From NCBI RefSeq assembly GCF_014649115.1, contig NZ_BMSK01000010.1, positions 1 to 64,000 of the forward strand: DNA of 64,000 nucleotides, in the 5' to 3' direction. Each line of letters starts with the position of its first letter. Position 1 is the stretch's first letter. Under the pieces are notes generated by a model. It saw only the letters and a list, made by a program, of their open reading frames with translations. It was not told the origin of the DNA and made no database searches. Below, one piece after another: positions 32,944 through 41,710 of the stretch. Both the position numbers and the translations under genes were made by a program. The DNA comes from Streptomyces eurythermus. Lineage in GTDB: Bacteria; Actinomycetota; Actinomycetes; Streptomycetales; Streptomycetaceae.

Positions 32944-35493
32944 TCAGGACGGGTCCGAGCGGACCGGGTCCGGGCGCTGGGCCGGGAGGCCGGGCAGGAG
33001 GCGGGTCAGGAGGCGCGCTCGTTCGCGGGTGAAGGCGGGGTCCGACGGGTAGTCGGAGTGGCCGAGGATCGGGGCCGGGAGCGGATGGTCGAGGGTACGG
33101 CCGTAGGCGAGGGGGTCCGGCAGCGGCTCGTGGTCGACTTCCGGGGCGGTGCCGGCGGGGATGCGGACCGGGCCGCCGATGGGGTCGGTACGGCGGTAGA
33201 GGTTGCGCCAGCAGGCGATGTCGCGGTGCAGCGCGGCGAGGGCGGGCGGGCCGAAGTGGGCCGGGAACCAGCGGCCGTACAGGCGCTCCAGCGGGGAGCC
33301 GTAGGTGAGCAGGGCGACCCGGGTGCGGACCGACGGCGGGAGCTGCCAGGCCGCCGCCGCGGCGAGGACGCTGCCCTGGGAGTGCCCGGACAGCACCAGC
33401 CGGCCGCCGGTGCGCCGGGTCCAGGTGACCATGCGCCAGGTCAGGTCCGGCACGGCGCGCTCGGCGTAGCAGGGCGGGGCGAAGGGGTGGGCGGCACGCG
33501 GCCAGAACGTGCCGACGTCCCACAGGATGCCGATGGTGCGCCGGGCCGAGGCGTCCTTGTAGGCGCGCCTGCCCCAGGTCACGAAGAGTACGAAGCCGAG
33601 GCCGACCAGCCAGGAGCCCAGCGCCTGGGAGGTCTCGGCCACGGCCCGGACGAGGTGCGGGGTGCGGTCGGCCGCCCCGTCGGGGGTCTTCCCGGTGGCC
33701 GCGGCACCGGCCAGCGCCACCGCGCCCAGCAGCAGGGTGGTGGCGGTGAGGACGGCGACGACGAGGGGGACGCTGTCGGTCAGGGTGGCCATGGCCCGGG
33801 CGTGCGCGATGGCGCGGGTGCGGGGCGGGTCCTCGGGTTCGCCGGGGTACTCGCGGCGCACGCGGGCGCGTTCGGCGCGGGCGAGCCGGGCGGTGCGCAC
33901 GGCGAGGGCGGCGGCCAGGAGCAGCAGCACCGCGATGAGCGGCGGGATGACGGAGGCCTGCCAGGTCAGCAGGGCGGGCGGACCGGCGAGCAGGGCACGG
34001 GTGCCGTCCAGCCAGTCGGCGACGCGCTGGGCGACCCCGCCGGAGATCACGCCGCCCAGCGCGCAGGCGAGCAGCGCGACGGCGGGCCCGCCGAGGCCCC
34101 GCATCCCGGTGCGCGGGTCGGGCCGGCGCCGGTACAGGACCCGCGCCACGACCGCGAGCACGACGATGACCAGGCCCTGGGCCAGCATGAGGAGGCCGAA
34201 GGCCCAGGCGCCCGGCAGCCGCCCGGCGGACTGCCAGCCGGGCCGGGACCACCCGGCGTACAGCAGGGCGAGCAGGAGCAGGGCGAGTGCGCCGAGTGGC
34301 AGGCAGCGGTCCAGGTGCCGGTCGAGACGCCGGTCTAGACGGCGCTCGCTGCGGCCCCGGCGGCAGACCACCGCGGCCACCACGACCGCCCCGGCGGCCA
34401 GGGCGGCGGTCAGGGCCCAGCCGAGGACGTCCAGGACCGCGGGGCCGCCGGTCCGGCGGTCGTAGCGGGCGGCCGGGACGGTGACGGCCGCGGCCACCGT
34501 GAGCAGGCCGGCCGCGGTGTGCGCCGCGCGCAGCCGGGCGACCAGCCGGCGCCCGTACCAGAAACCGGGCCGGGCCAGCGCGCTGCCCCGCGGGTCCGGC
34601 CGGGCGTCGGTGTCCGGCTCGGAGACGTCGGCGTCGGTGTCGGCGCCCCGCTCGGCAGCGTCGGCATCCGGTTCGGGATCCGGGGACAACGGCCGGTGGG
34701 ACTCGTAGGCGCTCCAGGTGCGGTGCGAGAGGTACCACAGCAGGCCGGTCAGCGCGGTCGGCACCACGGCGGCCAGGGCCAGCCTGCGGCCGGGCGCGCT
34801 CCACCATCCGCCCGCCCCGGCGGGCGCCCCGGGGGCCGCGGGTGCCAGGAAGCCCAGCCAGGAGTGGCGGCGTACGCACGCGGGGGCGCTCGCGCACTGC
34901 CAGGCCACCAGGTCCAGGGCGACCTCGCAGACTGCGGCGACCAGCAGCACCGTCAGGGTGAGGGCGGTCAGCCTTACCAGGAGGCCGTAGAGCCGCACGG
35001 TGCGCGGCCGGCCGGGTGCGGCGGGGCGCATCCAGTGGGCGAGGTTGACGACCATGAACGGCAGCAGCAACAGCCACAGGGCGCGGCTGCCGTCGCCGGA
35101 GGTGAGGTTGCACCAGACGTACGCCTCCCGGACCGGCCCGCCGCGCGGGTCCCGCCCGGCCGGGGCGGAACCGGCGGCCCCGGCCCCTGACGCCTCCCCG
35201 GTGTCCTCGACGTCCTCGGCACGCCGGAAGACGGCGGCCGTGTCGTCGCCGGAGACCCGGACCGTGCGCGGATCGCCGAGCATCTTCTCGGGTGTGGTGC
35301 CGCCGACCCCGTGCACCAGCAACTCCAGGTCGGTCTCCGGCTCCGCCGGCCGTCGCGCCGGCCGCTCCGCCGCACGGTTTCCGTAGTCCCCTAAGGGCGG
35401 TTCCCCTGGGGGCCGGTCGTCGTACCGATCCGGTGCCGGGCCCTCGTACCGCTCTGCCGTCCGCTCCGCGGACCGGTCCTGCGCGCGTTCCAT
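32944..35493 (-). CDS. Multi-pass membrane protein with split alpha/beta-hydrolase motifs
   Basis: About 849 aa. A lipase-like oxyanion motif LLVHGVGG (about residues 58-65) lies near the N-terminus. The nucleophile elbow GHSQGS (Ser705) is some 640 residues later, followed by LTYGSPLERLYGRWFP, as in alpha/beta-hydrolases. The intervening region carries about ten predicted membrane helices (between about 130 and 620) and an acidic Asp-rich loop (DPEPDADAAERGADTDADVS). A final His in ILGHSDYPSDPAF could complete the triad. It may be a membrane esterase or lipase. The start is taken at ATG 35493; ATG 35505 is also possible. Confidence 0.75.
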   Translation of the reverse strand: MERAQDRSAERTAERYEGPAPDRYDDRPPGEPPLGDYGNRAAERPARRPAEPETDLELLVHGVGGTTPEKMLGDPRTVRVSGDDTAAVFRRAEDVEDTGEASGAGAAGSAPAGRDPRGGPVREAYVWCNLTSGDGSRALWLLLLPFMVVNLAHWMRPAAPGRPRTVRLYGLLVRLTALTLTVLLVAAVCEVALDLVAWQCASAPACVRRHSWLGFLAPAAPGAPAGAGGWWSAPGRRLALAAVVPTALTGLLWYLSHRTWSAYESHRPLSPDPEPDADAAERGADTDADVSEPDTDARPDPRGSALARPGFWYGRRLVARLRAAHTAAGLLTVAAAVTVPAARYDRRTGGPAVLDVLGWALTAALAAGAVVVAAVVCRRGRSERRLDRRLDRHLDRCLPLGALALLLLALLYAGWSRPGWQSAGRLPGAWAFGLLMLAQGLVIVVLAVVARVLYRRRPDPRTGMRGLGGPAVALLACALGGVISGGVAQRVADWLDGTRALLAGPPALLTWQASVIPPLIAVLLLLAAALAVRTARLARAERARVRREYPGEPEDPPRTRAIAHARAMATLTDSVPLVVAVLTATTLLLGAVALAGAAATGKTPDGAADRTPHLVRAVAETSQALGSWLVGLGFVLFVTWGRRAYKDASARRTIGILWDVGTFWPRAAHPFAPPCYAERAVPDLTWRMVTWTRRTGGRLVLSGHSQGSVLAAAAAWQLPPSVRTRVALLTYGSPLERLYGRWFPAHFGPPALAALHRDIACWRNLYRRTDPIGGPVRIPAGTAPEVDHEPLPDPLAYGRTLDHPLPAPILGHSDYPSDPAFTRERARLLTRLLPGLPAQRPDPVRSDPS

Positions 35494-35755
35494 CGTTTCG
35501 CACATCCCCCGTGACGCCCTGACGTCTGTGTCCGTGCGCGGTCCAGGATGGCCGGTCCGGCCGCCGTATACACCTCTCGTCACGGAATCTCCCCGAACCG
35601 GGTCACGCCGGACGCCACCGGAGGTGGTGGCGCGAGGGGAGCCGCCCCGTGAAAAGATGGGACGCCCGCGCACTGCCCGTACGGACGGAAGTCCAGGTCG
35701 CAGCCGGTGCGCCGGGGCGTGTCGGACGGCTGGCGGCGAAAGGACCGGAGCGTAC

Positions 35756-36586
35756 GTGAGCGAGAATCAGAACCTCCTCGCGGAGCAGCGCCGCGCCCTG
35801 ATCCTGGACGAGGTCCGGCGTCGCGGCGGGGTGCGGGTCAACGAGCTGACCCGCAGGCTCGGCGTCTCGGACATGACCGTGCGCCGCGATCTGGACGCGC
35901 TCGCCCGCCAGGGCATGCTGGAGAAGGTGCACGGCGGCGCGGTGCCGGTGGTCGAGGCCAGCACGCACGAGCCGGGGTTCGAGGCGAAGTCGGGGCTGGA
36001 GCCGACCGCCAAGGAGGACATCGCGCGCGCCGCGGCCCGGCTGGTCGGCCCGGGAGCGGCGATCGCCCTGTCCGGCGGTACGACGACCTACGCGCTCGCC
36101 CGGCAGCTGCTGGAGGTGCCCGACCTGACCGTGGTGACGAACTCGGTGCGGGTCGCGGACGTCTTCCACGTCGCGCAGCGCACCTCGGGGCAGCGGCAGG
36201 GGGCGGCCACGGTGGTGCTGACCGGCGGGGTGCGCACCCCGTCGGACTCGCTGGTGGGACCGGTGGCCGACCAGGCGATCGCTGCGCTCCACTTCGATCT
36301 GCTGTTCCTCGGTGTGCACGGCATATCGCTGGAGGCGGGTCTGTCCACGCCGAATCTCGCGGAGGCCGAGACCAACCGGCGCCTGGTGCACTCCGCGCGC
36401 CGGGTCGTGGTGGTCGCCGACCACACCAAGTGGGGCACGGTGGGCCTGAGTTCCTTCGCCACGCTGGACCAGGTGGACACGCTCGTGACCGACGCCGGCC
36501 TGCCCGCCGAGGCGCGCGCGGAGATCTCCGAGCACCTGCGGGTGATCGTGGCGGGCGAGCCGGGGGAAGAGGCCGCGGAGGCCTGA
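35756..36586 (+). CDS. DeoR/GlpR-family transcriptional regulator
   Basis: A 276-aa protein. The N-terminal DeoR helix-turn-helix reads RRALILDEVRRRGGVRVNEL, TRRLGVSDMTVRRDLDALAR, QGMLEKVHGGAV. The sugar-phosphate sensor domain has the GGTTTYALARQL motif, TVVTNSVRVADVF and the DHTKWG motif near residue 222. The start is GTG 35756. Its target is unclear: neighbours are a membrane hydrolase (divergent) and an SRPBCC protein. A second DeoR gene lies at 48913. Confidence 0.9.
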   Translation: MSENQNLLAEQRRALILDEVRRRGGVRVNELTRRLGVSDMTVRRDLDALARQGMLEKVHGGAVPVVEASTHEPGFEAKSGLEPTAKEDIARAAARLVGPGAAIALSGGTTTYALARQLLEVPDLTVVTNSVRVADVFHVAQRTSGQRQGAATVVLTGGVRTPSDSLVGPVADQAIAALHFDLLFLGVHGISLEAGLSTPNLAEAETNRRLVHSARRVVVVADHTKWGTVGLSSFATLDQVDTLVTDAGLPAEARAEISEHLRVIVAGEPGEEAAEA

Positions 36587-36690
36587 CGGGTGCTGCCTGA
36601 CGGTCCCCTTCCGGAGGGCCTTCGGCTAGGGTGTGCTGCCCTGGCCGGTCGACCGTCCCACGGGGGGCGGCACACAGGGGGGTTCGCGCC

Positions 36691-37164
36691 ATGGCTCGTC
36701 GTCTGCGCCCGGTGGGCATCGGCTTCGTCGGGACCGCGCCCGTACGGCTGGTCTTCGAACGGGAGCTGTCCGCCGCCCCGGAACAGGTCTTCCACGCGCT
36801 CGCCAAGGATGTCTCCGGCTGGCCGCGGTGGTTCTCGGCGGTGACGTTCGCGCGGGCCGCCGACGACGGCGCCGGGCGGGAGATCCGGCTCAGGGGCGGG
36901 ACACGGTTCGAGGAGACGGTGCTCGTGGCGCGGGAACCGGAGGTGTACGCCTACCGCGTCGATGTCACCAACGCGCCGGGCGCCCGGGCCCTTGCCGAGG
37001 AGTGGCGGCTGACTCCCCACGGCACCGGCACCCGTCTGCGGTGGACCTTCGCCGCCGACGGGCCCGCGCCGTTCCGGTTCCTCATCGGGCTGGCCCGGCC
37101 GGGCCTGGGGCGTGCCTTCCGGGACGCGGTGAGGTCCTTGGACCGGCGGCTGGCGACGCGCTGA
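36691..37164 (+). CDS. SRPBCC-family protein
   Basis: A 157-aa START/Bet v1-like protein (polyketide cyclase/dehydrase superfamily): FERELSAAPEQVFHALAKDV, SGWPRWFSAVTFAR, EEWRLTPHGTGTRLRWTF, GRAFRDAVRSLDRRL. It should bind a hydrophobic ligand. The ATG at 36691 is chosen with GGGGGG about nine bases upstream. It is convergent with the PLP enzyme; no functional link is evident. Confidence 0.8.
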   Translation: MARRLRPVGIGFVGTAPVRLVFERELSAAPEQVFHALAKDVSGWPRWFSAVTFARAADDGAGREIRLRGGTRFEETVLVAREPEVYAYRVDVTNAPGARALAEEWRLTPHGTGTRLRWTFAADGPAPFRFLIGLARPGLGRAFRDAVRSLDRRLATR

Positions 37165-37201
37165 CCCGCACCGGGCGGTCGGCCGGACGGCCGGGGCGCC
37201 G

Positions 37202-38326
37202 TCAGTCCGGCCACACTCCCGTCGCCAGGAACGAGCCGAGCGCCGCCGCGTACGGCGCGATGTCCAGGCCCTGGGCCGCGAGCCACGCGTCCGAGTAGTA
37301 CTTGTCGAGGTACCGGTCCCCCGGGTCGCACAGCAGGGTGACGACACTGCCGGTACGGCCCTCGGCCACCATCTCGGCGACGATCTTCAGCGCGCTCCAC
37401 AGCCCGGTGCCCGTGGAACCGCCCGCCTTGCGGCCGATGGCGCCCTCCAGCGCCCGTACGGCGGCGACGCTCGCCGCGTCCGGGACCTTCATCATCCGGT
37501 CGATCGCGCCGGGCACGAAGCTGGGCTCCACGCGGGGCCGGCCGATGCCCTCGATCCGGGAGCCGCAGTCGCAGGTGACGTCCGGGTCGCCGGTGGTCCA
37601 GCCCTCGAAGAAACAGGAGTTGTCCGGGTCGGCGACACAGATCCGGGTGTCGTACTGCATGTAGTGGACGTAGCGGGCGAGGGTCGCGGAGGTGCCGCCG
37701 GTGCCCGCCGTGGCCACGATCCAGGCCGGCTCCGGGAACCGCTCCAGGCGCAGCTGACGGAAGATCGATTCGGCGATGTTGTTGTTGCCGCGCCAGTCCG
37801 TGGCCCGCTCGGCGTAGGTGAACTGGTCCATGTAGTGGCCGCCGGTCTCCGCCGCCAGGCGGGCGGACTCCTCGTACATCTTCCGGGAGTCGTCCACGAA
37901 GTGGCACCGCCCGCCGTGGAACTCGATGAGCCGGCACTTCTCGGCACTGGTCGTGCGCGGCATGACGGCGATGAAGGGCACGCCGATCAGCTTCGCGAAG
38001 TAGGCCTCCGAGACCGCCGTGGAGCCGCTGGACGCCTCGATCACGGGGCGGCCCGGGCGGATCCAGCCGTTGCACAGACCGTAGAGGAACAGCGAGCGGG
38101 CCAGCCGGTGCTTGAGGCTGCCGGTGGGGTGGGTGGACTCGTCCTTCAGATAGAGGTCGATCCCCCACCGTTCGGGCAGCGGGAAGCGCAGCAGGTGCGT
38201 GTCCGCCGAGCGGTTGGCGTCGGCCTGGACCTTGCGGACGGCTTCCTTGAGCCAGTCGCGGTAGGCGGGGTCGCTGCGGTCGACGTCGAGGGTGGCGCCG
38301 GTGGTGGTCTGGGGCGGGATGCTCAC
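37202..38326 (-). CDS. PLP-dependent cysteine-synthase-family enzyme
   Basis: A 374-aa fold-type II PLP enzyme. The Schiff-base Lys is in HPTGSLKHRLA (about residue 67), the Asn/Ser loop in ASSGSTAVSEAYFAKLIG, and the phosphate-binding Gly loop in TAGTGGTSATLARYV. The GTG at 38326 has a strong AAGGAG eight bases upstream, so the ATG at 38347 is less likely. The C-terminal part (DPGDRYLDKYYSDAWL) matches actinobacterial cysteine-synthase-like proteins of uncertain substrate, possibly desulfhydrase or beta-replacement. It stands alone. Confidence 0.85.
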   Translation of the reverse strand: MSIPPQTTTGATLDVDRSDPAYRDWLKEAVRKVQADANRSADTHLLRFPLPERWGIDLYLKDESTHPTGSLKHRLARSLFLYGLCNGWIRPGRPVIEASSGSTAVSEAYFAKLIGVPFIAVMPRTTSAEKCRLIEFHGGRCHFVDDSRKMYEESARLAAETGGHYMDQFTYAERATDWRGNNNIAESIFRQLRLERFPEPAWIVATAGTGGTSATLARYVHYMQYDTRICVADPDNSCFFEGWTTGDPDVTCDCGSRIEGIGRPRVEPSFVPGAIDRMMKVPDAASVAAVRALEGAIGRKAGGSTGTGLWSALKIVAEMVAEGRTGSVVTLLCDPGDRYLDKYYSDAWLAAQGLDIAPYAAALGSFLATGVWPD

Positions 38327-38653
38327 GGCGGGGCTCCTTGCACTCATCGCCGACGGCGCCTCGCGCGGGTCGGCAGATCGAGCATAGGCGCCTTGCACAC
38401 GCCTTCCCACCTGCATAAACGCATCTTTGGGTGGCCCCAAGGCGGGCTGGGGCACAGGCGTGCGACCCGGCCGGGGCGCATGGGAGCGCGTGCTGCGGGT
38501 GACTCGTTCACGCGCCTCCGCGCGCACTGGTGCTCCTGGCCCGGCCGGGGCAGACTGCACGCGACGGGACGGTCCGTCCCGCACGGGGGCGCACGAGAAA
38601 CCGACGAACCAGGGAACCACGCACCCAGGGAAATGAGCGCGAGGGGGGCCGAC
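38327..38653. other. Divergent upstream region with TGCATAAACGCA dyad
   Basis: No gene. It separates the PLP enzyme (minus) from a small plus-strand gene. On the minus strand TATGCT (38386-38381) could be a -10 box, and the near-palindrome TGCATAAACGCA (38412-38423) lies upstream of it. This suggests regulated transcription of the PLP enzyme. Confidence 0.4.
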
Positions 38654-38977
38654 ATGGCTGAGCCGGAATTCAGGGCCACAGGCGTGCGGATCGGCAAGGG
38701 CCTGCGTTCGCTCACCCGGGCCGGACAGGTCCGGATCAGCGACGGCAGGCTCCAGTTGCTCACCAGCTACGGCAGCGAGATAGACAGCGCGCCGGTGCAG
38801 GCGGTGCGCGCCTCCAAGCCGTGGTTCGCCCCGGACGACCGGGCGCTGGCCGACCTGAACGGCACGCGGTATCTGCTGACGCTGGGCGAGCGCGACCCGG
38901 CGCCGGGACGGCCGGGGCCGCCCGCCGCCCGGAGGTTCATCGAGGCGGTCCGCCGGGCCGCGGGGCGCGGCGGCTGA
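38654..38977 (+). CDS. Hypothetical protein, 107 aa
   Basis: Not recognised. It begins MAEPEFRATGVRIGKGLRSL with GAGGGGGG upstream of ATG 38654; ATG 38633 is an in-frame alternative. The body alternates short beta-like segments (QVRISDGRLQLLTSYGSEID, YLLTLGERD) with a basic C-terminal helix. A small beta-barrel or PH-like fold is possible. Soluble and cytoplasmic. No operon partner. Confidence 0.65.
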   Translation: MAEPEFRATGVRIGKGLRSLTRAGQVRISDGRLQLLTSYGSEIDSAPVQAVRASKPWFAPDDRALADLNGTRYLLTLGERDPAPGRPGPPAARRFIEAVRRAAGRGG

Positions 38978-39071
38978 GCGGCGCGGGACGCGGCGGCCGG
39001 GCGAGCCGGACCGCGCGCCCGCGTCCTCGCCCGGCGCGCGGTCGCGGCGAGTTGCGGGAGTGCGTGCGCTG

Positions 39072-39098
39072 CGTCACTCTGGTCTCACGTCACTCTGG
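39072..39098. promoter_or_regulatory. CGTCACTCTGG direct repeat upstream of ATPase gene
   Basis: CGTCACTCTGG occurs at 39072-39082 and 39088-39098, a 16-bp period, about 140 bp upstream of the anti-sigma-type gene. The spacing of about one and a half helical turns and the exact 11-bp match suggest a regulator or sigma-factor binding site. Confidence 0.45.
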
Positions 39099-39235
39099 GT
39101 TTACCGGCGACAACGCTGCGAACCAGCCCGCCGGCCACGACAGCAGGCGGACGTTTGGACGCAAGCACCCTGCTGGATCCGTTGTTCTCCGTGTTCTTCC
39201 GGTTCCTCCGGACCTCACATCGGGGAGTCGCAGCC

Positions 39236-39892
39236 GTGACCAGTCATCCAAGCAGGCACTGCACGGTGGAGCTCCAAGCCCTGCCGTCGCGGATCGGCCA
39301 GGTCCGCAGAATCGTATCTGCGCAGTTGCGCTACTGGCATCTCGACCCATTGATCGACCGGGCCGCGCTCGGTGTGACGGAGCTGCTGAGCAACGTCCAC
39401 CGGCACGCCAGGCCCGACAAGTCGTGCACCGTGGAGCTGGAGTTGCTGCCGGACCGGCTCACGGTCTCGGTACGCGACCACGATCCGCGCCTTCCGGTAC
39501 CGGCCGACGCCACGGACCCGGCGGACGCCACCCCGCTGGCCACCTGCGGGCGGGGACTGGCGATGGTGGCCGCGGTGAGCGAGAGCTGGGGTGCGCGGCC
39601 GGACGGGGAGAACGGCAAGGTCGTGTGGTTCACGCTGCCGGCCACGGCGGCGGCCCACGGCCATCCGGCACGGCCGCCCCAGGACACACCCCGGCCGGCA
39701 CCCGCACGGGCACCCGCCACGGCGGCGGTCGCGGCCGGGGTCTCGGCCCCGGCGGGGGCCGGGACGACGGCGGGAGGCGGTCCGGCCGTCCCGATGGAGG
39801 TGGTGGCGGCCACAGCCACCACGGCCACCTCGGCCCCCGCGGTCGCCGCGGTGGCGAGCGCGATGGCCGACGGCGGTGCGGCGCCGGGCTGA
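39236..39892 (+). CDS. Anti-sigma-type histidine-kinase-like ATPase
   Basis: A 218-aa protein with an HATPase_c_2 (RsbW/SpoIIAB-like) domain at about residues 5-130: VTELLSNVHRHARPD is the N-box, VRDHDPRLPV the G1 box and TCGRGLAMVAAVSESWG the G2 region. The C-terminal 80 residues are a low-complexity Ala/Pro/Thr tail. Such proteins in Streptomyces regulate sigma factors or anti-anti-sigma partners; none is adjacent. The start is GTG 39236 with GGGGAG nine bases upstream. A strong terminator follows. Confidence 0.85.
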   Translation: MTSHPSRHCTVELQALPSRIGQVRRIVSAQLRYWHLDPLIDRAALGVTELLSNVHRHARPDKSCTVELELLPDRLTVSVRDHDPRLPVPADATDPADATPLATCGRGLAMVAAVSESWGARPDGENGKVVWFTLPATAAAHGHPARPPQDTPRPAPARAPATAAVAAGVSAPAGAGTTAGGGPAVPMEVVAATATTATSAPAVAAVASAMADGGAAPG

Positions 39893-39916
39893 GCGGCCGG
39901 CCGCGGCGGACGACGA

Positions 39917-39965
39917 CACGGCGGGAGCGCCCCGGGCACCTTGGGCCCGGGGCGCTCCCGCCGTG
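39917..39965 (+). terminator. Perfect 21-bp stem-loop terminator
   Basis: Arms 39917-39937 and 39945-39965 are perfectly complementary over 21 bp, with a 7-base loop (ACCTTGG). It lies 24 bases after the stop of the anti-sigma-type gene. There is no U-tract, as usual for Streptomyces. Confidence 0.85.
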
Positions 39966-40094
39966 CTCACCGTGCGGCTCACCTGTGCGAACGGACTGAC
40001 GGATACGCGCGAACGGACTGGCGGATACGGGAGGCCGGCCGGCTGATCCGGGAACCGACTAGCGACTGTAACTACTAGTATGTAAAGTGCTCGC

Positions 40095-40667
40095 ATGAGC
40101 ACCTCGGAACGACTGATCGAGTCCACCCGTGAGCTGCTGTGGGAGCGCGGATACGTGGGCACCAGCCCCAAGGCGATCCTGGAGCGCTCGGGAGCGGGCC
40201 AGGGCAGCATGTACCACCACTTCAAGGGCAAGCCGGATCTCGCCCTGGCCGCGATCCGGCGTACCGCCGCCGAACTGCGGGCCACCGCCGAGGCCGTGCT
40301 CGGCGGGCCGGGCACACCGTACGAACGGATCGAGGCGTATCTGCTGCGCGAGCGCGATGTGCTGCGGGGCTGCCCGGTCGGCCGGCTGACCATGGATCCG
40401 GACGTGATCGCGAGCGACGAACTGCGCGCGCCGGTGGACGAGACGATCGCCGCGATCCGGGACCGGATCGCCGAGATCGTCGAAGAGGGCAAGCGGCAGG
40501 GGCAGTTCGCGTCGGAGCTGGACGGCGCGGAGATCGCCGCGGCCGTGCTCGCGACCGTGCAGGGCGGCTATGTGCTCGCCCGCGCCTCCGGCTCCCCCGC
40601 CGCTTTCGACGCCGGCGTCCGCGGTCTGCTCGCGCTGCTCGCTCCCCGGACGCACGGAACCGGCTGA
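40095..40667 (+). CDS. TetR-family transcriptional regulator
   Basis: A 190-aa regulator. The N-terminal helix-turn-helix reads TRELLWERGYVGTSPKAILE, RSGAGQGSMYHHFKGKPDLA. The C-terminal domain has RGCPVGRLTMDPDVI, as in LfrA/AcrR-like proteins with a Cys-containing ligand pocket. An AT-rich stretch with the palindrome TACTAGTA (40073-40080) lies directly upstream and may be its operator. It precedes the cupin, DUF4865 and phosphotriesterase-like genes on the same strand and probably controls them. Confidence 0.88.
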   Translation: MSTSERLIESTRELLWERGYVGTSPKAILERSGAGQGSMYHHFKGKPDLALAAIRRTAAELRATAEAVLGGPGTPYERIEAYLLRERDVLRGCPVGRLTMDPDVIASDELRAPVDETIAAIRDRIAEIVEEGKRQGQFASELDGAEIAAAVLATVQGGYVLARASGSPAAFDAGVRGLLALLAPRTHGTG

Positions 40668-40720
40668 AGCCCCCGAATCCGACGTCCTTCCCGAACTCCC
40701 CGACAGGAGAACCGAGTCAC

Positions 40721-41110
40721 GTGCACATCACCAGACGCCGGCCCGACACCCGGCAGGGTCCGGCGGACACCTTCACCGGCGCGGTCTGGCTGGACGAGAT
40801 AGCCGCCCCCGCCGCCCCGTCCCGGCTGCGCATGTTCAACGTCCACTTCGCGCCGGGCGCGCACACGGCCTGGCACACGCATCCGCACGGGCAGGTGCTG
40901 CACGTCCTGGAGGGCGAGGGCCTGGTGGGACGCGCGGACGGCGAGGTGGAGGAGATCCGCGCGGGCGACACGGTGTGGATCGAACCGGGCGAACGGCACT
41001 GGCACGGTGCCGGGCCCCGCACCTTCATGACCCACCTCGCGGTCGTGGAGGCCGCCGAGGACGGCACGACGGCCTCGTGGCACGCGCACGTGTCCGACTA
41101 CCCCGCCTGA
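40721..41110 (+). CDS. Cupin-domain protein
   Basis: A 129-aa single cupin. Motif 1 is HTHPHGQVLHVLEGEGLVGR (two His for metal), motif 2 GDTVWIEPGERHWHGA (third His). This matches small quercetin-dioxygenase-like or decarboxylase-like cupins. The start is GTG 40721 with CAGGAGA upstream. It is followed 15 bp later by DUF4865, an arrangement seen with TetR regulators in actinobacteria (from general knowledge). The substrate is unknown. Confidence 0.85.
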   Translation: MHITRRRPDTRQGPADTFTGAVWLDEIAAPAAPSRLRMFNVHFAPGAHTAWHTHPHGQVLHVLEGEGLVGRADGEVEEIRAGDTVWIEPGERHWHGAGPRTFMTHLAVVEAAEDGTTASWHAHVSDYPA

Positions 41111-41125
41111 GAAGGGAAGCACGAA

Positions 41126-41710
41126 GTGCACGCGATGCAGTACGAGTTCACCCTGCCCGCCGACTACGACACGGGGCTCGTCCGCTCCCGGGTCGCCCGC
41201 GTCGGGCATGTGCTGGACGACTGGGACGGCCTGGGCATCAAGACGTACGTGATGCGCGAGCGGGGGGTGAACGGCTCGCCGGTGAACCAGTACGGACCGT
41301 TCTACCTGTGGAACACCATGGAGGGCATGAACAGGTTCCTGTGGGACGGGGCCTTCCAGGGGCCGGTCAACGACTTCGGCCGGCCGGCGGTACGTCAGTG
41401 GACCGGCCTGGCCTTCGAGGAGGGCACCGCGACCGCCTCCGCGCCGGCGTACGCCGTGCGCCGGCGTCAACCGGTGCCGGAGGGCGTTGAGTTGGCGTCG
41501 TTCATGGCGGACGCGGTGGCCGAGACGGGAAGGCTGGCGGCGGCGGACGGCGCGGTGCTCGCGGCGGCGGCCGTGGACACGCGTGCCTGGGAGGTCGTGC
41601 ACTTCTCCCTCTGGGAGCACGACGGCCCCGAGGCGGACGGGGATCTCTTCGAGGTGCTGCACCTGTCCGTGCCCGGCCGGGACCGGCTTCCGCGCGGACG
41701 GCAGTGGTGA
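41126..41710 (+). CDS. DUF4865 family protein
   Basis: A 194-aa protein beginning MHAMQYEFTLPADYDTGLVR (GTG start 41126, GAAGGGAAG upstream). The family signature GIKTYVMRERGVNGSPVNQYGPFYLWNTMEGMNRFLWDG is clear (shown here only as the family name segment). It resembles dimeric alpha/beta-barrel monooxygenase-like proteins. The function is unknown. Its 3' end overlaps the phosphotriesterase-like gene by seven bases, so the two are likely co-translated. Confidence 0.83.
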   Translation: MHAMQYEFTLPADYDTGLVRSRVARVGHVLDDWDGLGIKTYVMRERGVNGSPVNQYGPFYLWNTMEGMNRFLWDGAFQGPVNDFGRPAVRQWTGLAFEEGTATASAPAYAVRRRQPVPEGVELASFMADAVAETGRLAAADGAVLAAAAVDTRAWEVVHFSLWEHDGPEADGDLFEVLHLSVPGRDRLPRGRQW

